Assembly: GCF_022012295.1 (NCBI RefSeq)
Contig: NZ_JAKLTN010000006.1
Coordinates: 28,197-92,196 of the forward strand
Length of the DNA: 64,000 nucleotides
Source of the DNA: Dechloromonas hankyongensis
GTDB lineage: Bacteria > Pseudomonadota > Gammaproteobacteria > Burkholderiales > Rhodocyclaceae
Direction of reading: 5' to 3'
Below, one piece after another: positions 59,145-64,000 of the stretch; positions within the stretch are counted from its first letter, which is position 1; the number at the start of each line of letters is the position of its first letter. The notes below the pieces were generated by a model, which worked only from the letters and a program-made list of their open reading frames with translations, was not told the origin of the DNA and did no database searches. The position numbers were made by a program, and so were the translations under genes.

Positions 59145-61322
59145 ATGAGCGAGGATACAAGCGGGTCCACAGGGATAGGCGTGGCAGGTTTGCGGGAAGA
59201 CATCCTGCATCATGACCCGTTGCTGGACTGCCTGGTCGAGTTGACCCGCGTGCATGGGCGCCCCAGTACGCGGGCGGCGCTGGTCTCCGGACTGCCGCTC
59301 GACAAGGGCGTCCTGTCCCCCTCGCTGTTCGCCCGGGCGGCGAGCAGAGCCGGCCTGTCGGCCAAGGTCAGCCGTCGCGCCCTGGATCGTATCGATGCCG
59401 CACTGCTGCCGGCCGTGCTCTTGCTGGCCGGCGAAGAGGCCTGCGTCCTGCTCGGCTGGGACGACTCGGGACAGAACGCCCGCCTGCTTTTCCCGGAAAC
59501 CGGGCAGGGCACGGTCCAGATGACGCGGGAGGCGCTGGGCGCACGGTACACCGGCATCGCCATCTTCGCCCGGCCGCATTTCCGCTTCGACAGCCGCACG
59601 CCGCAGATCGGCGATATCAAGCTGCGCCACTGGTTCTGGGGCACCCTGGCCGATCAGTGGCCGGTCTATCGCGACGTGCTGGGGGCGGCGCTGCTCATCA
59701 ACCTGTTGGCCTTGGCCATGCCGCTGTTCTCGATGAACGTGTATGACCGGGTGGTGCCGAACCGGGCCATGGAAACCCTGTGGGTGCTGGCATTGGGGGT
59801 GATCCTGGTGATTGGCGTGGACATGGCGCTGCGCCTGCTGCGCGGTTATTTCCTCGATCTGGCCAGCGCGCGGATCGACATGCAGTTGTCGGCACGGATC
59901 ATGGAACGGGTGCTCGGGGTGCGTATGGAAGCACGGCCGGCCGCAGTAGGAGCGTTTTCGTCCAACCTGCGCTCCTTCGAGTCGGTGCGCGACTTCATCA
60001 CCTCGGCATCGGTGACCGCCTTTATCGACCTGCCTTTTGCCTTCATTTTCGTGCTGGTCATCAGCTTGATCGCCTGGCAACTGATCGTGCCGGTCCTGCT
60101 GGCGCTGGTCGTCGTGGTCATTTACGCCTACGTGTTGCAGCACAAGATGCACGCCCTGTCGGAAACGACCTACCGGGCGTCGGCCCAGCGCAATGCGACG
60201 CTGATCGAAAGCCTGACGGCGCTGGAAACGATCAAGACGCAGGGCGCCGAGGGCGTCATGCAGTCGAAGTGGGAAAAGACGGTTTCCTTCGTCGCCCGCG
60301 TCAATAACCAGATGCGCTTCCTGTCCGCGGCGGCGACCAACGGCGCCGCGGAAATCCAGCAGATCGTCAATGTCGTGGTGATCATTGCCGGCGTGTACCT
60401 GATCGCCGACGGCAAGCTCAGCATGGGCGGCCTGATTGCCTGCACCATGCTGACTTCGCGCGCGGTGGCGCCGCTCGGCCAGATGGTCGGCCTGCTGATG
60501 CAGTATCACAATGCCAAGGTGGCACTGGCCTCACTCGAACAGATCATGAACAACCCGATCGAGCGGCCGGGCGAAGCCAACTTTGTCCATCGGCCGGAAC
60601 TGCGCGGCGATATCGAGTTCCGCGATGTCCAGTTCAGCTACCCCAATTCCCAGGTTGCCGCCTTGAAGGGGCTGAACTGCAAGATTCACGAAGGCGAGAA
60701 GGTGGTGGTCATCGGTCGCGTCGGTTCCGGCAAGACCACCTTGCAGAAGCTGCTGCTTGGTCTCTATCTGCCCACCGAGGGGGCGGTCAGCATCGACGGC
60801 GTCGATCTGCGCCAGCTTGACCCGGCCGACTTGCGGCGCAATATCGGTTATGTCGCGCAGGACCTGACGCTGTTCTACGGGACGCTGCGCGAGAACATCG
60901 CCATTGGCGCGCCGTACGCCGACGACGCCGCCATCGTCGCGGCGGCCGAGGCGGGCGGACTGACCGAGTTCGTCAATCGGCACCCGGACGGCTTCGACAT
61001 GATGATCGGCGAGCGCGGCGATTCGCTGTCCGGCGGTCAGCGCCAGGGCGTGGCCATTGCGCGTGCCTTCCTGATGGACCCGCCCATCCTGCTGCTCGAC
61101 GAACCGACCAGCGCGATGGACTTTTCCTCCGAGCAGCAGTTCAAGGAGCGGCTGCGCAAGACGGCGGCCCACAAGACCGTGCTGATCGTGACCCATCGCA
61201 ACAGCCTGCTCGACCTGGCGACCCGGGTCATCGTCGTCGATGACGGCAAGATCGTCGCCGACGGGCCGCGCGACCAGGTCATCCAGGCCCTGCAGAGCGG
61301 CCGGGTGGGGAGGGCTGCATGA
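59145..61322 (+). CDS. Type I secretion ABC transporter (LapB/LssB type)
   Basis: A 725-residue inner-membrane ATPase-permease. An N-terminal C39-like domain without the catalytic cysteine (about 25-160; LLDCLVELTRVHG) precedes six helices (about 195-460) and an ATPase domain with GRVGSGKTT, LSGGQRQGVA, ILLLDEPTSAMD and the H-loop THRNSL. Such transporters export large repeat adhesins through an outer-membrane channel. AAGGGAG is the ribosome site. It overlaps the adaptor gene by 4 bases. The adhesin gene at 63474 is the likely cargo. Confidence 0.93.
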   Translation: MSEDTSGSTGIGVAGLREDILHHDPLLDCLVELTRVHGRPSTRAALVSGLPLDKGVLSPSLFARAASRAGLSAKVSRRALDRIDAALLPAVLLLAGEEACVLLGWDDSGQNARLLFPETGQGTVQMTREALGARYTGIAIFARPHFRFDSRTPQIGDIKLRHWFWGTLADQWPVYRDVLGAALLINLLALAMPLFSMNVYDRVVPNRAMETLWVLALGVILVIGVDMALRLLRGYFLDLASARIDMQLSARIMERVLGVRMEARPAAVGAFSSNLRSFESVRDFITSASVTAFIDLPFAFIFVLVISLIAWQLIVPVLLALVVVVIYAYVLQHKMHALSETTYRASAQRNATLIESLTALETIKTQGAEGVMQSKWEKTVSFVARVNNQMRFLSAAATNGAAEIQQIVNVVVIIAGVYLIADGKLSMGGLIACTMLTSRAVAPLGQMVGLLMQYHNAKVALASLEQIMNNPIERPGEANFVHRPELRGDIEFRDVQFSYPNSQVAALKGLNCKIHEGEKVVVIGRVGSGKTTLQKLLLGLYLPTEGAVSIDGVDLRQLDPADLRRNIGYVAQDLTLFYGTLRENIAIGAPYADDAAIVAAAEAGGLTEFVNRHPDGFDMMIGERGDSLSGGQRQGVAIARAFLMDPPILLLDEPTSAMDFSSEQQFKERLRKTAAHKTVLIVTHRNSLLDLATRVIVVDDGKIVADGPRDQVIQALQSGRVGRAA

Positions 61323-62734
61323 GCCGCCTGAAAACCATCGCCGGTACCCTCCACGCCTGGCTGGAAAAAACCGCTCAGCGCAGTGCGCCGCATGTCGAAA
61401 AAGTCCTTGGCCGGTTGCCCAATCGGGAGGAAATCGAAGTCGTCGATTTCGCCACCGACGCCGATCTCGCCATCCTGCGCCAGGAGCCGCTGCGCGCGCG
61501 CGTGCTGTTGCGCTCGATCGGTATCGTCTTTGCGGTCTTCGTGCTGTGGGCGGCCTTTGCCCAGCTGGACGAGGTGACGCGCGGTGACGGCAAGGTCATT
61601 CCGTCGCGCCAGATACAGGTGCTGCAGAGCATAGACGGCGGCCTGGTCTCGGAAATCCTGGTCAGGGAAGGCGAGGTCGTCCAGGCCAATCAGTTGCTGA
61701 TCAAGATCGACGAGACGCGCTTCGTTTCCTCGGTCAAGGAAAACCAGGCGCAATATCTCGGCCTGGTCGCCAAATCCGCCCGCCTGAAGGCCATTTCCGA
61801 CGGCAAGCCCTTCGTGCCGCCGGCCGAGGTGGTCAAGGTGGCGCCCGAGATCGTCGCCCAGGAGCGCCAGTATTACGAGGCGAAGACCGACGAAATGAAC
61901 GCCGCGGTATCCATCGCCCGCCAGCAGCTCGCCCAGCGCCACCAGGAGCTCAACGAGGCGCAAGCCAAGCGGGCGCAGGCCTCGCAAGGCTATGACCTGA
62001 CCTCGCGGGAACTGGCGGTGACCAAGCCGCTGATCAATTCGGGCGCCGTTTCGGAGGTCGAGATCCTGCGCCTGGAGCGCGATGTGTCGCGCTATCGCGG
62101 CGAGCGCGACATGGCGTCGGCGCAGATTTCGCGGGTCCAGGCGGCGATCAACGAGGCGCAGCGCAAGATCGAGGAGGTCGAGCTGACCTTCCGCAACGAC
62201 GCCAGCAAGGAATTGTCCGAAACGACCGCCAAGCTCAACAGCCTGGCCGAAGGCAGCGTCGCGCTGTCCGACCGCGTCAAGCAGTCGTCGATCCGTTCGC
62301 CGGTCAAGGGCACGGTCAAGCGCCTGCTGGTCAATACCGTCGGCGGCGTTGTGCAGCCAGGCAAGGACATGATCGAAATCGTGCCGCTGGAAGACACGCT
62401 GCTGCTCGAAGCGCGGGTCTTGCCGCGCGACATCGCCTTTCTGCGCCCGGGGCAGCCGGCCATGGTCAAATTCACCGCCTATGATTTCTCGATCTACGGC
62501 GGCCTCGAGGGGACGCTCGAGCACATCGGCGCCGACTCGGTGATGGACGAGAAGGGCAATGCCTTCTATACGGTGCGGGTGCGGACCAACAAGGCGGGCT
62601 TCGGCGACGCCAACCTGCCGATCATTCCCGGCATGGTGGCCGAGGTCGATATCCTGACCGGCAAGAAAAGCGTGCTGACCTACCTGATGAAGCCGGTGCT
62701 GCGCGCCAAGAGCGTGGCGATGACGGAGCGTTGA
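61319..62734 (+). CDS. HlyD-family type I secretion adaptor (LapC type)
   Basis: A 471-residue membrane-fusion protein. A single N-terminal helix (VLLRSIGIVFAVFVLWAAFA) leads to a biotinyl-lipoyl fold (VLQSIDGGLVSEILVREGEVV), a long coiled-coil hairpin (about 175-320) and a C-terminal beta-barrel (IRSPVKGTVKRLLVNTVGGVVQPG). It bridges the ABC transporter and a TolC-like channel, which is not in this window. Start overlaps the ATPase stop, and its own stop overlaps the regulator start. Confidence 0.93.
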   Translation: MSRLKTIAGTLHAWLEKTAQRSAPHVEKVLGRLPNREEIEVVDFATDADLAILRQEPLRARVLLRSIGIVFAVFVLWAAFAQLDEVTRGDGKVIPSRQIQVLQSIDGGLVSEILVREGEVVQANQLLIKIDETRFVSSVKENQAQYLGLVAKSARLKAISDGKPFVPPAEVVKVAPEIVAQERQYYEAKTDEMNAAVSIARQQLAQRHQELNEAQAKRAQASQGYDLTSRELAVTKPLINSGAVSEVEILRLERDVSRYRGERDMASAQISRVQAAINEAQRKIEEVELTFRNDASKELSETTAKLNSLAEGSVALSDRVKQSSIRSPVKGTVKRLLVNTVGGVVQPGKDMIEIVPLEDTLLLEARVLPRDIAFLRPGQPAMVKFTAYDFSIYGGLEGTLEHIGADSVMDEKGNAFYTVRVRTNKAGFGDANLPIIPGMVAEVDILTGKKSVLTYLMKPVLRAKSVAMTER

Positions 62735-63354
62735 TGAATCATTGCTTCGTTGATCGGGATCTGATCCCGATGCCGAGCTGGCTGGATGCTTTTCCCAAGG
62801 CCCGGCTCATGCGCCGGGAAAGCCTGAGCCTGCTGCCCAACGGCGAGCCGGTGATCCTGTGGGTGCGCTTTCGGTCCGGTGAGAAGCTCGAGTCGGTGTT
62901 GCCGTCGGCGGCGCTGGAGCCGTGGCAACTCCTGGTCCTGCTTGCCGACGAACCAGACGACGACGTCATCACCGATGCCCTGGCGCTGGGCGCTTCCGGC
63001 TGCTGCAATACCCATGCGGCGGCCGAGGTTCTGCAACAGGTGGCGCTGGTCGTCGAGAACGGCGGCCTGTGGGTCGGGCAGTCCCTGTTGCGTCGGCTGG
63101 TCGGCGGAACGTCAAGAGCGTTGGCTGCACGCAGCGAACAACGGCCGCCGCGCGTCGATTGGGCGACCGTATTGTCCGAGCGCGAAGTCCAGGTCGCCCG
63201 CCTGGTCGCCGGCGGCGCCAGCAACCGCGAGGTGGCCGAGCAATTGGCTATCACCGAGCGGACGGTCAAGGCACATCTGTCGGCCATTTTCGAAAAGCTC
63301 GGCCTGCGTGACCGCCTGCAACTCTCGTTGCGCATCAACGGCGTGCAGGTTTGA
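62734..63354 (+). CDS. LuxR-family regulator with degenerate receiver-like domain
   Basis: A 206-residue protein. The C-terminal helix-turn-helix (LSEREVQVARLVAGGASNREVAEQLAITERTVKAHLSAIFEKLG) is a clear LuxR/GerE DNA-binding domain. The N-terminal half has the size and helical pattern of a receiver (DDVITDALALGASGCCNTHAAAEVL) but lacks the acidic pocket and the phosphoacceptor aspartate, so it is probably not phosphorylated in the usual way. It is co-translated with the secretion genes (TGATG) and next to the adhesin gene, whose expression it may control. Confidence 0.87.
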   Translation: MNHCFVDRDLIPMPSWLDAFPKARLMRRESLSLLPNGEPVILWVRFRSGEKLESVLPSAALEPWQLLVLLADEPDDDVITDALALGASGCCNTHAAAEVLQQVALVVENGGLWVGQSLLRRLVGGTSRALAARSEQRPPRVDWATVLSEREVQVARLVAGGASNREVAEQLAITERTVKAHLSAIFEKLGLRDRLQLSLRINGVQV

Positions 63355-63440
63355 CGTAGAAACGTCGATTTGTTCACGCTTTTTTGCCATAACTGTACTT
63401 TGGTTCAATAGCCCGCCGCCGCGCCGCTCCCTACACTCTG

Positions 63441-63455
63441 CTAATTGCTAATTAG
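63441..63455 (+). promoter_or_regulatory. Inverted repeat in the adhesin promoter region
   Basis: CTAATT, GCT, AATTAG: six-base arms with a 3-base spacer, in a 119-base spacer between the LuxR gene and the adhesin, 5 bases before the GGAG ribosome site. It could be an operator, possibly for the neighbouring regulator, though LuxR/GerE sites vary. Confidence 0.4.
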
Positions 63456-63473
63456 TGTGTGGAGTGGTTCGTC

Positions 63474-64000
63474 ATGGCTCAAGCCCCAATCATCGCCAAG
63501 GTTTCCGTTCTGTCCGGTCAGGCCTATGCCCGCGACAGTGCCGGCAACACGCGCCGCCTGAAGTTGGGCGATGCGATCCGCGAGGGTGAGAGCGTGGTCG
63601 CCGGGCAGGGCGCCAATGTCGTTCTGGCCCTGGTTGATGGTCGCGAAATGACCGTGCGTCCGGGCGAAACGGCGAAGATCGACGCCGAGGTAGTCGCCGC
63701 TGTCATGCCGGATGGGTCGGACAGCGCGGTGGTCAACAATCCGCAAGACTTCCAGAAAATCACCCAGGCCCTCCAGTCCGGGGCCAGCCTCGACGACCTG
63801 CTCGAAGACACCGCAGCCGGTGCCGGTCCGCAGGGCGGCAACGAAGGGCATACCTTCATCGAATTCCTGCGCATCGTCGAGTCCGTCGATGCGCAGGCCT
63901 ACCAGTTCGCCGGCGACCGCGCCCGCCCGATCGACCTCGCCGAAGCCGCCCCGTTGATCGCCGGCACCGCGGGCACTACCGAAGCGGCGGTTGCTGCCGG
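63474..64000 (+). CDS. LapA-like giant adhesin, N-terminal retention module (partial)
   Basis: An open frame of at least 175 codons running off the right edge. The N-terminal domain starts MAQAPIIAKVSVLSGQAYAR and includes RRLKLGDAIREGESVVAGQGANVVLAL, the beta-rich retention-module pattern that plugs the outer-membrane channel. It then has DTAAG with TAAG at residues 113-116, matching the LapG protease site of LapA near residue 107-110. Such proteins are very long repeat adhesins kept on the surface while c-di-GMP is high. GGAG precedes the ATG. Repeat region and C terminus are not seen. Confidence 0.82.
   Translation, partial: MAQAPIIAKVSVLSGQAYARDSAGNTRRLKLGDAIREGESVVAGQGANVVLALVDGREMTVRPGETAKIDAEVVAAVMPDGSDSAVVNNPQDFQKITQALQSGASLDDLLEDTAAGAGPQGGNEGHTFIEFLRIVESVDAQAYQFAGDRARPIDLAEAAPLIAGTAGTTEAAVAA

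Overview
The window looks like chromosome from a GC-rich denitrifying betaproteobacterium, most likely Rhodocyclales (Dechloromonas/Azonexus-like). This rests on gene content and order: a cytochrome cd1 (nirS) denitrification locus, paired cyanophycin synthetases with their own ABC transporter, queA-tgt-yajC-secD-secF, exbB-exbD-lpxK-Trm112-kdsB-adk, and several c-di-GMP enzymes. The species assignment is inference.

Layout. 1-5,000: the 3' end of mnmA, an HD-GYP protein, a glutathione transferase, purB, small conserved genes, cytochrome c' and a b-type cytochrome. 5,000-11,200: a CheB-CheR-PAS fusion and a PAS-rich hybrid histidine kinase. 11,100-17,300 (minus): an OB-fold periplasmic protein, secF-secD-yajC-tgt-queA and tRNA-Leu(CAA). 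17,200-25,030: a Rap1a-like protein, a SUMT (CobA/NirE), and nirS, a c-552-type cytochrome, a cupredoxin, nirC, nirF, nirDL, nirG and nirH. 25,300-26,200: a cold-shock gene, infA and a small ORF. 26,250-30,290: a GGDEF-EAL-zinc-sensor protein coupled to a di-haem peroxidase. 30,400-38,220: the cyanophycin locus. 38,300-41,100: nirJ and nirN, split from the main nir locus. 41,200-49,300: a MaoC protein, a haem-c GGDEF protein, rluE, a DUF192 protein, ubiC, a c-di-GMP-I riboswitch with a secreted protein, and a second hybrid kinase. 49,700-59,080: sodB, xseA, exbB/exbD, lpxK, a Trm112-like gene, kdsB, adk, PPi-dependent phosphofructokinase and H+-pyrophosphatase. 59,100-64,000: a type I secretion ATPase and adaptor, a LuxR-type regulator, and the start of a LapA-like adhesin that runs off the end.

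How the parts fit together. (1) The haem d1 pathway from SUMT through NirDL/G/H, NirJ and NirF/NirN, together with nirS, lies in two blocks 13 kb apart. Each block has an FNR/DNR-type TTGAT-N4-(A/G)TCAA box upstream. (2) Cyclic-di-GMP recurs: an HD-GYP protein, two GGDEF proteins with zinc or haem sensors, a GEMM riboswitch next to a Shine-Dalgarno, and an adhesin with a LapG-type TAAG site beside its secretion system. (3) Storage and energy metabolism appear as cyanophycin synthesis and a PPi module (pfp with a K+-independent hppA). Sites worth checking include mutually exclusive hairpins before queA, two -10 hexamers 6 nt from start codons, and a nine-C tract that probably shifts the 3' end of the first hybrid kinase.
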